From Deltaproteobacteria bacterium (GTDB lineage: Bacteria > Desulfobacterota > DSM-4660 > Desulfatiglandales > Desulfatiglandaceae), in NCBI GenBank assembly GCA_029932035.1, contig JAOZQV010000037.1, positions 1,359 to 15,070 on the forward strand: a DNA stretch of 13,712 nucleotides. The letters are read 5' to 3'. Both the position numbers and the translations under genes were made by a program. The notes under the pieces are model-generated. The model ran no database searches. It had not been told where the DNA came from and saw only the letters and a list, made by a program, of their open reading frames with translations. Of the stretch, positions 7,124 to 13,540 are shown piece by piece (within the stretch, counting starts at the first letter, position 1; the number at the start of each line of letters is the position of its first letter).

Positions 7124-7651
7124 TTACACCTTTTCCGCTACTATGCCGGCAAGGGCCTTTCGATTCTCTATAATACCCTCTCGATAGCGAAGACACCGGA
7201 ACTCACGGAACATATGAAGCAGCTCATTTCGTTTCAGCAGATGATCCGGATTTCTCGGTCTGCCAAACCGGGTCTGATCAACGATATAGGTTTCATAGAC
7301 TATCGTCCCCCCTGTGCGAAGGGCGTCTTTCATCTTTGGAATGAGGGGGCGATGCAGGTAATTAAAGCAGGTGATGACGTCATATGAGGCTTTATCAAAA
7401 TGAACGGCGCCTTCAAGGTCCTGTATGCGGGCCTTTAGATGAACACCAGATTCCCGAGCCAGTTCAAGGGCCGCATCCACTGCCTCTCGGGAGATATCAA
7501 TCCCCTCTGCTTCATAGCCGATCTTAGCTAAATAGACCGCATTCCGGCCCCCGCCCATGGCCAGATCCAGGGCCCGCCCTTTGGGCAACAGATCGATATT
7601 TTCAACTAAAAATGGTGAAGGCTTATGCCTGCGATCGTGAATATGAGACAT
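7124..7651 (-). CDS. TehB-like class I SAM methyltransferase
   Basis: The protein has 175 aa, with SAM motif I ALDLAMGGGRNAVYLA at 27-42. GIDISREAVDAALELA supplies the acidic residue after strand 2, DLEGAVHF follows, and YDVITCFNYLHRPLIP forms the motif IV region. The DLAMGGGRNA pattern is typical of TehB and related small-molecule (tellurite, selenite, thiol) methyltransferases. The actual substrate is unknown. The first residues (MSHIHDRRHKPSPF) contain several His and Arg. The ATG comes just 3 nt after the cytochrome stop with only a weak AGGA close by, which suggests translational coupling. The probable selenoprotein gene follows after 20 nt. A methyltransferase next to a sulfur/selenium transferase fits chalcogen handling, but that is inference. 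Confidence 0.82.
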   Translation of the reverse strand: MSHIHDRRHKPSPFLVENIDLLPKGRALDLAMGGGRNAVYLAKIGYEAEGIDISREAVDAALELARESGVHLKARIQDLEGAVHFDKASYDVITCFNYLHRPLIPKMKDALRTGGTIVYETYIVDQTRFGRPRNPDHLLKRNELLHMFREFRCLRYREGIIENRKALAGIVAEKV

Positions 7652-7654
7652 ATC

Positions 7655-7936
7655 CTATTTTTTTGGAGAAGGCCCCAAATGAGTTCCCAGATATTCTAAG
7701 ATTGTTCCCCTGTCTTTGTCATTAAGAGCAAGACCATTATTAATCATTTCGTCAAGCATGTCTGACCATTGCTCTCTCGAACCTCTCATTTTCATTATGG
7801 GATCAAGGCTATGACATGCCTGACATTTCTTGGAAACAAGGTTTCTTCCCTCCCCTTCAGGGAGCGGATTCTTTGCCTGCACAAGACCACAATTGAAAAC
7901 AACCAATACCGCTATTGCCACTAAAATACTTTTCAA
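7655..7936 (-). CDS. small exported monoheme cytochrome c
   Basis: The protein has 93 aa. I place the start at TTG 7936 because AAAGGAGG (7951-7944) lies 7 nt before it. A longer ATG-started reading (7972) would run through that SD and bury the signal peptide. Residues 1-21 are a signal peptide (K2, hydrophobic core, ending LVQA before KNP). The heme site is CQACH (38-42). The region WSDMLDEMINNG at 57-68 probably supplies the distal Met (Met64 likely). The layout, CxxCHSLD, then W-x-x-M-x-x-x-M-x-x-x-G, then ILEYLGTHLG, is that of small periplasmic class I-type cytochromes that pass electrons between larger redox proteins. It is the first gene of the string that runs through the methyltransferase and selenoprotein. 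Its partner is unknown. Confidence 0.88.
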   Translation of the reverse strand: MKSILVAIAVLVVFNCGLVQAKNPLPEGEGRNLVSKKCQACHSLDPIMKMRGSREQWSDMLDEMINNGLALNDKDRGTILEYLGTHLGPSPKK

Positions 7937-7943
7937 AATCGCT

Positions 7944-7951
7944 CCTCCTTT
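7944..7951 (-). promoter_or_regulatory. SD that sets the TTG start of the cytochrome c
   Basis: AAAGGAGG on the minus strand, 7 nt before TTG at 7936-7934. It is the reason for rejecting the ATG at 7972. Confidence 0.8.
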
Positions 7952-8064
7952 CATTATCAACTCTATTCCCATAGCCGCCGGCGAAACCGGAATTTATATC
8001 TGCAAAATAGCATCTGCTCCTGCTAAAAAGGCTGCCACCGATCATAGCCTTTTTTCAATACTTA

Positions 8065-8091
8065 CCCATTTCGTCTCAAAGACGATTTGGG
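8065..8091. other. hairpin between mscS and the cytochrome operon
   Basis: TCGTCT (8071-8076) pairs with AGACGA (8080-8085) around a CAA loop. Outside a 2x2 internal loop, CCCA (8065-8068) pairs with TGGG (8088-8091). It lies about 24 nt after the mscS stop and so is placed like a terminator, but no U-run follows on the minus strand. It may be a weak terminator or an RNA processing site. The 178-nt gap (7937-8114) must also hold any promoter for the downstream operon. I found no -35/-10 pair there that I trust. Confidence 0.4.
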
Positions 8092-8114
8092 AAAAGGGGT
8101 GGTAATTCAAAACG

Positions 8115-8930
8115 TTATTCGGAGTCGCCCCGCATCATGTGGACCACCTGTTGTGGGAACGGAATATCAATGCCGTTTTCGTCAAAGGCCTCTTTGAATT
8201 TGCGAGTCAGATCAAATTTTACGTTCCAGTAGTCTTCCTTCTTCACCCATGGGCGCACCACCAGATTTACACTGGAATCGGCTAATTCCGAAACCGCGAT
8301 CTGCGGGGCAGGATCTGAGAGAATCCGGTCGTCGGTCTTCATGATTTCCGACATCACGTCATATGCCTTCTGGATATCGGAGGCATAGCCGATGCCCATC
8401 ACCATATCTACCCGTCTGGTGTCGTAGGCGGAGACGTTCTTGATAACATTCCCAAAGATCTTTCCGTTTGGAACCATGATTTTAATGTTGTCGGGTGTGC
8501 ACAATACTGTGGTGAAAAGCTGGATCTCTTTTACAGCTCCGATGACACCCGCACTTTCGATGACATCACCCACACGATAGGGTCGAAGCACCAGGATCAA
8601 AACGCCGGCCGCAAAATTGGCTAAGGAGCCTTGCAGGGCAAAGCCGATCGCAAAACCGGCTGCGCCCAGCACAGCCACGAAAGACGCCGTCTGAATTCCG
8701 AATTTCGCCAGTGCTGCCAGCACCGTAAAGGTCAGAATGAGGACATAGGTCAGCGAGGCTACAAAGGAGACGATGGAAGGATCCACATCTCTCTTTTCCA
8801 ATGCTCCTTTTAAGATTTTTCGGCCCATGCCCGCCGCTAAACGACCGATGATCAGAATTATAATAGCGCCAATGATCTTGATACCGTAGGTAGTAATAAA
8901 GAGAGCCACTTGCTCACTTGCTCCTTGCAT
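8115..8930 (-). CDS. mscS: small-conductance mechanosensitive channel (MscS family)
   Basis: The protein has 271 aa from the ATG at 8930. That ATG is preferred over one 4 codons upstream because GGAGG (8940-8936) stands 5 nt before it. It is an inner-membrane channel that opens under hypo-osmotic tension. TM1 spans about 13-33, TM2 about 55-78, and the pore-lining TM3 begins at FVAVLGAAGFAIGFALQGS (84-102), with its Gly/Ala pattern, and runs to LILVLRPYRVGD. The beta domain shows VPNG (153-156) and the C-terminus PFPQQ (257-261). Size matches E. coli-type MscS (about 286 aa). It follows a short GH13-like ORF on the same strand with a 73-nt gap. No regulation is evident. Confidence 0.94.
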   Translation of the reverse strand: MQGASEQVALFITTYGIKIIGAIIILIIGRLAAGMGRKILKGALEKRDVDPSIVSFVASLTYVLILTFTVLAALAKFGIQTASFVAVLGAAGFAIGFALQGSLANFAAGVLILVLRPYRVGDVIESAGVIGAVKEIQLFTTVLCTPDNIKIMVPNGKIFGNVIKNVSAYDTRRVDMVMGIGYASDIQKAYDVMSEIMKTDDRILSDPAPQIAVSELADSSVNLVVRPWVKKEDYWNVKFDLTRKFKEAFDENGIDIPFPQQVVHMMRGDSE

Positions 8931-8935
8931 AATAA

Positions 8936-8940
8936 CCTCC
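8936..8940 (-). promoter_or_regulatory. SD that sets the mscS start
   Basis: GGAGG on the minus strand, 5 nt before the ATG at 8930. It overlaps the upstream in-frame ATG at 8942, which has only a weak AGAAG in front of it. Confidence 0.75.
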
Positions 8941-9003
8941 ATATTCTTCTGTAAAAGGGTTAATGATAATAAAACTCAAAGTCCTGCAGTCGAAGGCTAT
9001 GAG

Positions 9004-9381
9004 TTAGGGTAACTTTTTGGCCAGAGTTGCAAGAGGCGATTCCCCTTCAGACCGCAAGAGATCTCCGTAGGCAATGAGAATCATATCTTTTTCCGTGAAA
9101 CGGTTGGCCGGATTAAAACCTCTTTCGCTATCCTCAAAAGCCGGATCCTTGTAGGCGCAGTAAATCTTCAGAATTCTTTCTAATTCGGGCAGCCATTTTC
9201 GGGCCTCATCTTCCCCATAAAGAAAGTCAAGGCGGGATAACATTCGTTCTTCTACCTCTGCGGGTATCTCCAGAAGTGGCTTTGTGAGGTTCGGTTCCTC
9301 TTTATGGGGAATCCTCATCCATTTTTCATGCGCGCTCCCATTGCAGCCCCCGGCAAAATCCTTAGAATGCCTTTCTGCCAT
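9004..9381 (-). CDS. short protein resembling the N-terminal segment of a GH13_18 sugar phosphorylase; possible remnant
   Basis: The protein has 125 aa, with no signal peptide or membrane segment. Residues about 45-70 (MLSRLDFLYGEDEARKWLPELERIL, shown only in part by its LYGE and LPELERIL elements) and FTEKDMILIAYGDLL at 94-108, then PLATL, resemble the start of sucrose/glucosylglycerate-phosphorylase-like GH13_18 enzymes. In those, a helical LYG segment leads into a D-x-x-LITY-x-D strand. Full enzymes are around 500-600 aa, but here the frame ends in TAA about 13 residues later. The 73 nt before mscS carry no continuation, and the catalytic barrel is missing. It is either a truncated remnant or an independent short protein. 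The first 30 residues look poorly conserved. The SD is GGAG about 12 nt before the ATG. Confidence 0.55.
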   Translation of the reverse strand: MAERHSKDFAGGCNGSAHEKWMRIPHKEEPNLTKPLLEIPAEVEERMLSRLDFLYGEDEARKWLPELERILKIYCAYKDPAFEDSERGFNPANRFTEKDMILIAYGDLLRSEGESPLATLAKKLP

Positions 9382-9458
9382 AATGATTTCTTCTCCTCGG
9401 TTGACTTTCTTGCTAATCAGTATCTCTTTCTTGAAGATATTCGCAGGAGCTTTGGTTG

Positions 9459-10253
9459 TTAGTGCTTGAAGCGAATATCCAGTTCTTTAACGCCATTTAT
9501 ATTCCTAAGGATTCCCTCCATTTCAGTGCCCACTTTTTCTTTATCCTTCAAGGTGGTTTCTATAATAACGGTGACCTTTCCATCTTTGGCAGAAACATAT
9601 CTCGTGGTGGGAAATTTTTCCACCAGATTCGCCTTGATTTCATACTCAAGAGATAGATTATCAAGGTATTTTCTGGATTCAGGTGATATCTGGAAGCAAG
9701 AGAGTTGAATGGTATTTGCGATAATGTCAACCACATTCTCCGCGTTCATATTATCGACTTTAAAGACCATATCATAAAGATCTGCATCCCAGGTATCAAT
9801 GCCGTAAAGGTGGAGGCCCCACTTCCGGCGGGCTTCATCAATTTTTTCTATCATCTTTTTAGCGCCTGCAGCAGAAACGCCTTCCTTTTCAATGACCTTC
9901 CTTATCCGATATTCCATATCCGCAATAATTCTTATCTTGCATACGTCAGGGACATCCCTGACAAAAAAATGACCTGCAAATCCATGATATACAACATTGT
10001 CCTTTTCTATCCTTTTCAAGAAGGCAGAGCGGACATAGGCGATATACTTCTCTTTTCCGAGAAAGAGACGCTCAAGAAATGACGGAGGGTCTTCGATGGC
10101 TTTGACAAGCTTAATCTCCGGTATATCGAATTTGTGCGATGCATCAAGCAGTACCTCTCTGGATACACATTCATATCCCAACTTTTCGGCTAATTTTTCA
10201 GCTACTTCTGTCCCATAACTGTAACTGCCTTTGGAGATGGTAATAATCGACAT
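9459..10253 (-). CDS. cytidylate-kinase-like family protein with extra C-terminal domain
   Basis: The protein has 264 aa. The start at ATG 10253 has AAAGGAGG (10266-10259) 5 nt upstream; a longer ATG reading from 10319 would cover the SD. The N-terminal part (1 to about 175) follows the P-loop cytidylate-kinase-like family (Cytidylate_kin2). It opens IITISKGSYSYGTEVAEKLAEKLGY, in which the loop G9-S-Y-S-Y-G14-T has no Lys before the Thr. HGFAGHFFVRDVP gives the core strand, and DEARRKW with YGIDTWDADLYDMV forms the family's LID-like C-terminal region. Residues about 190-264 look like a small alpha/beta (ferredoxin- or BON-like) domain. Catalysis on CMP is not assured because the P-loop is altered. 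It has its own promoter and may be co-transcribed with the two genes after it. Confidence 0.8.
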   Translation of the reverse strand: MSIITISKGSYSYGTEVAEKLAEKLGYECVSREVLLDASHKFDIPEIKLVKAIEDPPSFLERLFLGKEKYIAYVRSAFLKRIEKDNVVYHGFAGHFFVRDVPDVCKIRIIADMEYRIRKVIEKEGVSAAGAKKMIEKIDEARRKWGLHLYGIDTWDADLYDMVFKVDNMNAENVVDIIANTIQLSCFQISPESRKYLDNLSLEYEIKANLVEKFPTTRYVSAKDGKVTVIIETTLKDKEKVGTEMEGILRNINGVKELDIRFKH

Positions 10254-10331
10254 GATAACCTCCTTTAACTGGGGCGGATGAAGCCTTAAACCCCCCATCC
10301 TGATTTGAGGGCCTTTCAAATTTATAAGGAT

Positions 10332-10360
10332 ATTCTATCATAGAAATTGAGGACTGGCAA
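10332..10360 (-). promoter_or_regulatory. sigma70-type promoter for the cytidylate-kinase-like gene
   Basis: On the minus strand, TTGCCA (10360-10355) and TAGAAT (10337-10332) are separated by exactly 17 nt. Each matches the -35 and -10 consensus at five of six bases. Transcription would start near 10325, giving a leader of about 70 nt that ends in a strong SD. It may also serve the GH13-like ORF and mscS downstream. Confidence 0.6.
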
Positions 10361-10466
10361 TAAACGGATCTCAAGGTCAATGAAACGTTAAAGACGGCCT
10401 GAATCACGGTGTAAAATGTTCTAAGTTGATCAATGATGAGCAAGGAAAGATACCGGCGTCAATGAA

Positions 10467-10483
10467 ATAGTTTTACAAACTAT
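10467..10483. promoter_or_regulatory. perfect 7-bp inverted repeat, operator-like
   Basis: ATAGTTT (10467-10473) and AAACTAT (10477-10483) around TAC. It overlaps the weak -35 candidate of the NFACT-R gene and lies 85 nt before its start. It could be a repressor site or a chance AT-rich palindrome. Confidence 0.3.
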
Positions 10484-10567
10484 GCGTCTTGCGATAAAGG
10501 TAGTTCAGAACTCAATAATTTATGCGAGAATGCGATTCCCGCATTATTTTGCCAGGCAGGTAGAGCC

Positions 10568-10987
10568 TTGAAAAAACAGTCTATTAGTACAGACATCACA
10601 GAAACCAGAGCAGAGCGAGTAAAGCGTAATATTGCTGAGTACGAGCTTCCCGGCGGATGGAAGGCGCTTGCCGGCAAGAGCGATGCAGACAACGACTTTC
10701 TGTCCCTGAAGATGGCAAAGCCCAATGACTTCTGGTTTCATGTGCGTGGGATGCCCGGAAGCCACGTGGTGCTCAGGGCAAAGCCCAACGAAGAGCCCGA
10801 CCGTGCTACACTCAAGGGTGCAGCCGCTGTAGCCGCCTTCCACAGCAAGGCGCGACAAGGAGGTGTCGTATCTGTCTCATGCACAAGGGCCCGATACGTC
10901 ACCAAGCCTAAGGGGGCGAAACCGGGTAGCGTCCACATACGAAAAGAATCCGTGTTCAAGGTTCACCCAGTCCTGCCGGAAGGCTGA
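10568..10987 (+). CDS. stand-alone NFACT-R (DUF814) RNA-binding domain protein
   Basis: The protein has 139 aa, start TTG at 10568. No ATG, GTG or TTG exists further upstream in the open frame, and the SD (AGGTAGAG region) is weak. The core NDFWFHVRGMPGSHVVLR (about 53-70) is the signature of NFACT-R, the C-terminal domain of RqcH/Rqc2/NEMF proteins, which bind tRNA at stalled 60S/50S subunits. Here only that domain is present, preceded by LPGGWKALAGKSDADNDFLSLK, the usual strand order. The NFACT-N and coiled-coil middle domains are absent, so it cannot be a full RqcH. Such single-domain proteins exist in bacteria and their role is not established. The gene stands 45 nt before murI on the same strand and may be co-transcribed with it. 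Confidence 0.85.
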   Translation: MKKQSISTDITETRAERVKRNIAEYELPGGWKALAGKSDADNDFLSLKMAKPNDFWFHVRGMPGSHVVLRAKPNEEPDRATLKGAAAVAAFHSKARQGGVVSVSCTRARYVTKPKGAKPGSVHIRKESVFKVHPVLPEG

Positions 10988-11020
10988 CGGGTACAAATCT
11001 AACTTGTGACCTTGGTCCGT

Positions 11021-11025
11021 GGAGG
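11021..11025 (+). promoter_or_regulatory. SD that sets the murI start
   Basis: GGAGG, 7 nt before the ATG at 11033 (10 nt before the second ATG at 11036). A GTG at 11006 lies upstream of this SD in the same frame and is therefore rejected. Confidence 0.8.
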
Positions 11026-11032
11026 TTATTTC

Positions 11033-11887
11033 ATGATGATAGGTGTTTTTGACTCAGGCTTTGGAGGTCTCACCATACTGAAGGCCTTCCTGAAAAAGCT
11101 TCCCGAATATGATTATATTTATCTCGGCGACAATGCACGTACACCCTATGGGAACAAATCCCAGGACGTAATTTATGAGTATACCCGGCAGGCCGTAGAG
11201 TTCCTCTTCGACAAGGGATGCGCTCTGATCATATTAGCCTGTAACACGGCGTCAACCAAAGCCCTGCGAAAAATCCAGCAGGAACTGCTGCCCTCTAAAT
11301 ATCCTGATCGACGTGTCCTGGGGGTCATCATTCCCCTTGCTGAAGCCGGTGTTGAGACAGCGCGCTACGGCCGTATAGGAGTAATTGGGACCCGGGCGAC
11401 CATTGAGTCTAAGGTCTACGTGCAGGAGTTGGGAAAACTCTCATCCCAACTGAAAATCTTCGGTCAGGCATGTCCGCTTCTGGTTCCCTTAGTGGAAGAG
11501 GGTTGGGTGGGGAAACCCGAGACGAATATGATTCTGAAGAAATACCTTTACCGTCTCAAACGACAAAAAATCGACACCCTTATCCTCGGTTGTACCCACT
11601 ACCCCATTTTACAAAAAGATATAGAGCGAATTATGGGGAAAAACTGCCGGGTCTTGAATGGACCTGAGATGGTCTCGCACAAGTTGAAAGACTACCTCTT
11701 CAGGCACCCGGAAATAGAGGATAGGATCTCCCGGACCAGAGCTGTGACCTTTTATACCACGGACGACCCTGCACGGTTTAAGGTTCTTGGGCAGAAATTC
11801 TTGGGTCAGAATATCCCTGAGGTGGAACGGGCCAATTCTACTTCTCTTTTTCTGAAAACCAGTCGATCAACTGCCGGGCAATGCTGA
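11033..11887 (+). CDS. murI: glutamate racemase
   Basis: The protein has 284 aa. MurI makes D-glutamate for peptidoglycan in the cytoplasm. Seen: GVFDSGFGGLT (4-14), YLGDNARTPYG (30-40), the catalytic pair Cys70 (ACNTAS) and Cys187 (LGCTHYP), with His189 next to the second cysteine. Asp7 and Ser8 are the conserved substrate-side residues. All hallmark residues are present, so it should be active. Glutamate racemases are usually about 260-270 aa; this one has a slightly long tail (STSLFLKTSRSTAGQC). That tail is the part that overlaps the 3' end of the convergent nudC by 50 bp, so it probably arose by loss of an earlier stop. It lies 45 nt downstream of the NFACT-R gene. Confidence 0.96.
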   Translation: MMIGVFDSGFGGLTILKAFLKKLPEYDYIYLGDNARTPYGNKSQDVIYEYTRQAVEFLFDKGCALIILACNTASTKALRKIQQELLPSKYPDRRVLGVIIPLAEAGVETARYGRIGVIGTRATIESKVYVQELGKLSSQLKIFGQACPLLVPLVEEGWVGKPETNMILKKYLYRLKRQKIDTLILGCTHYPILQKDIERIMGKNCRVLNGPEMVSHKLKDYLFRHPEIEDRISRTRAVTFYTTDDPARFKVLGQKFLGQNIPEVERANSTSLFLKTSRSTAGQC

Positions 11888-12668
11888 TTTTAGGGGGAAT
11901 GGGGGGAAACTGTTTTGCTGAAAACCAACCTGCGTCGGCTATTTCGGAATGATCGACGGTTATTTCTCCTGCCGCATATTCAGCTGTAAAGGCAACCATA
12001 AGGGAGTCCGGAAAAGGCCACGGCTGACTTCCGAAATAGCGGATGCTTTTCACCGTGATGCCCACCTCTTCGCTGACTTCTCGTTTGACGCACTCTTCCA
12101 GCGTTTCACCAGGTTCCACAAATCCGGCTAAAACACTAAAAAACTTGGCGGGGAACCGTGTTGAATGGGCAAGAAGGATCTGATGATCCTTTAGCACAGC
12201 AACGATGATAGCAGGGGAAAGCCTCGGGTAATTGATCAAACCGCATTGGGGGCAGATTTTGGCACGTTCATCCCTCTTATTGTCGGTCCGTTCTCCGCAT
12301 TTGCCGCAATACCGGTGGTTATGACTCCAGCGCACCAATTGGTTGGCCATTCCCGCCGCCCGGATCACATCCTCTCCAAATTGACTGAAAAGGGTACGAA
12401 GCCCCACGAATGAAAAGGCACCTGAAATCTGGACACCATCCCGCAATTCCGCCACATAGCAGGGTTGTCCATCCAGCGATCCAAAAAACTCTTTCTCTGT
12501 TGGAGCAAGGCTAAGTTTTTTGATATCTGATGATTGCGGAATAAGATAGTCGCCCTGTTCCTCCTTTATCAGTATTCGTTTATCATGAACTAAAAACCAT
12601 AGCGCATTTTCCGGCGCCTCGGCTGGTGATTTAGAATCTGCTACAAAGGCCATTGGACGATTTCCCAT
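11838..12668 (-). CDS. nudC: NAD(+) diphosphatase / RNA NAD-decapping Nudix hydrolase
   Basis: The protein has 276 aa. NudC cleaves NAD(H) to NMN(H) and AMP, and removes NAD caps from RNA. Domain order is complete: an N-terminal NudC domain (1 to about 110), a zinc ribbon with Cys121, Cys124, Cys139 and Cys142, and the Nudix domain from about 150. The Nudix box G182-x5-E188-x7-R196-E-x2-E200-E201-x-G203 fits exactly. SQPWPFPDS (214-222) is the NudC-specific signature. The ATG at 12668 has no strong SD; a second in-frame ATG at 12653 is possible. It lies 48 nt after the REC-PAS stop on the same strand, so it may be the last gene of that operon. Its 3' end overlaps murI. Confidence 0.95.
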   Translation of the reverse strand: MGNRPMAFVADSKSPAEAPENALWFLVHDKRILIKEEQGDYLIPQSSDIKKLSLAPTEKEFFGSLDGQPCYVAELRDGVQISGAFSFVGLRTLFSQFGEDVIRAAGMANQLVRWSHNHRYCGKCGERTDNKRDERAKICPQCGLINYPRLSPAIIVAVLKDHQILLAHSTRFPAKFFSVLAGFVEPGETLEECVKREVSEEVGITVKSIRYFGSQPWPFPDSLMVAFTAEYAAGEITVDHSEIADAGWFSAKQFPPIPPKISIARQLIDWFSEKEK

Positions 12669-12716
12669 CTCACGTTTGAGGTTCAGGCAAAGTCACGCCT
12701 TTTCAGTGTGAGTTCT

Positions 12717-13517
12717 TCATTGAGGTGTTGAATTGTTACGTAGCGGCGCGATAATAGCGATAACAGACCACCCCATAAGGTTTTCGACTGGCAGCACGTT
12801 TAGTGACACCCATTTTCCGTTCAATCTTATGTGAACCCTATCGCTGGTTTCAGGAGGCCCATCCCCTATCTTCGCTAACAAATTTTCGATTCTCTTTCGA
12901 TCACTTCCTTCAAAAAGCTCGATAAAAGCCGAGCCCAAGAGCTTCTCCTCAGAAGCGTCAAATAGGGAAAAGGCCATGGTATTGCAGAAAATTATATTTC
13001 CATCAGAATTAAGCTCAATAATTCCTTCTGATATATTATTCAAAATAGTTTCCAAATGCCTTTCAGCGTAAAGCAATTCCTTGGTAATGGCCCGTTGATG
13101 AACATCTTGAAAATTTGCTAACTCCTCTCCGTGGATATTTGAAATTCCCTTGCCTGTTTGATCTAAAATATCGAGGAGCCGCTTTGACATCTCGTCAAAT
13201 GGTCCCTTGGCAACGGAGGCATCTGCACCCAGGCCAGTAAAATGTGTCGGTTCCTCGACCGCTGTAGCCGAAACAATAACAATATAAACGTTCTTAAGGT
13301 GCGGCATTCTCCGAATGATCCGGCACAGCCTGTCGCCCCTTATGTTAGGCATTACCAGATCCACAAAGGCAACGTCGGGGATAAAATCTTTTAAGATTTC
13401 CAGGGCAGAAAGACCATCTTCTGCCGTTACGACCTCATGACCCTGTTCTGAAAACAAATCAGTCATGAATTCCAGCATAAACCGATCGTTATCTACTACT
13501 AATATCCTTTTTCCCAT
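12717..13517 (-). CDS. response regulator receiver domain fused to PAS sensor domain
   Basis: The protein has 266 aa from the ATG at 13517, chosen because AGGAGGG (13530-13524) is 6 nt upstream; an in-frame reading from 13544 crosses the SD. REC domain 1 to about 118: VVDNDR with Asp9 and Asp11 in the acidic pocket, phospho-acceptor Asp53 in FVDLVMP, IVSATA with the conserved Ser, and ADASVAKGPF with the Lys. A linker of about 35 residues is followed by a PAS domain from about 155 (LETILNNISEGIIELNSDGNIIFCN). There is no histidine kinase, GGDEF or DNA-binding output domain, so its signal must go to a partner. It follows a membrane-protein gene by 23 nt, probably in one operon. Confidence 0.88.
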   Translation of the reverse strand: MGKRILVVDNDRFMLEFMTDLFSEQGHEVVTAEDGLSALEILKDFIPDVAFVDLVMPNIRGDRLCRIIRRMPHLKNVYIVIVSATAVEEPTHFTGLGADASVAKGPFDEMSKRLLDILDQTGKGISNIHGEELANFQDVHQRAITKELLYAERHLETILNNISEGIIELNSDGNIIFCNTMAFSLFDASEEKLLGSAFIELFEGSDRKRIENLLAKIGDGPPETSDRVHIRLNGKWVSLNVLPVENLMGWSVIAIIAPLRNNSTPQ

Positions 13518-13523
13518 TTTGTT

Positions 13524-13530
13524 CCCTCCT
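13524..13530 (-). promoter_or_regulatory. SD that sets the REC-PAS start
   Basis: AGGAGGG on the minus strand, 6 nt before the ATG at 13517. Confidence 0.75.
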
Positions 13531-13540
13531 GAGGTCTTTC

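Larger units (their letters stand above)
10254..10567. other. divergent intergenic region (314 bp) between kinase-like gene and NFACT-R gene
   Basis: This stretch separates two divergently transcribed genes. It holds the SD and about 70-nt leader of the minus-strand kinase-like gene, its promoter (10332-10360), an AT-rich perfect inverted repeat (10467-10483), and a small hairpin at 10529-10545 (AATGCG paired with CGCATT) followed by ATTTT just before the NFACT-R start. A possible plus-strand promoter, TTTACA (10472-10477) with GATAAA (10493-10498), has a short 15-nt spacer and is weak. I see no further gene. Confidence 0.5.

Noticed and set aside
6882..7196. 104-aa reading of the rhodanese starting at 7196
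   Set aside because: It overlaps the 3' end of the methyltransferase gene and ignores the SD in front of ATG 7103; rhodanese similarity begins only at that ATG.
10376..10467. 10-bp repeat GTCAATGAAA at 10376 and 10458
   Set aside because: Two short copies 82 bp apart in AT-rich sequence are expected by chance; no third copy or symmetry was seen.
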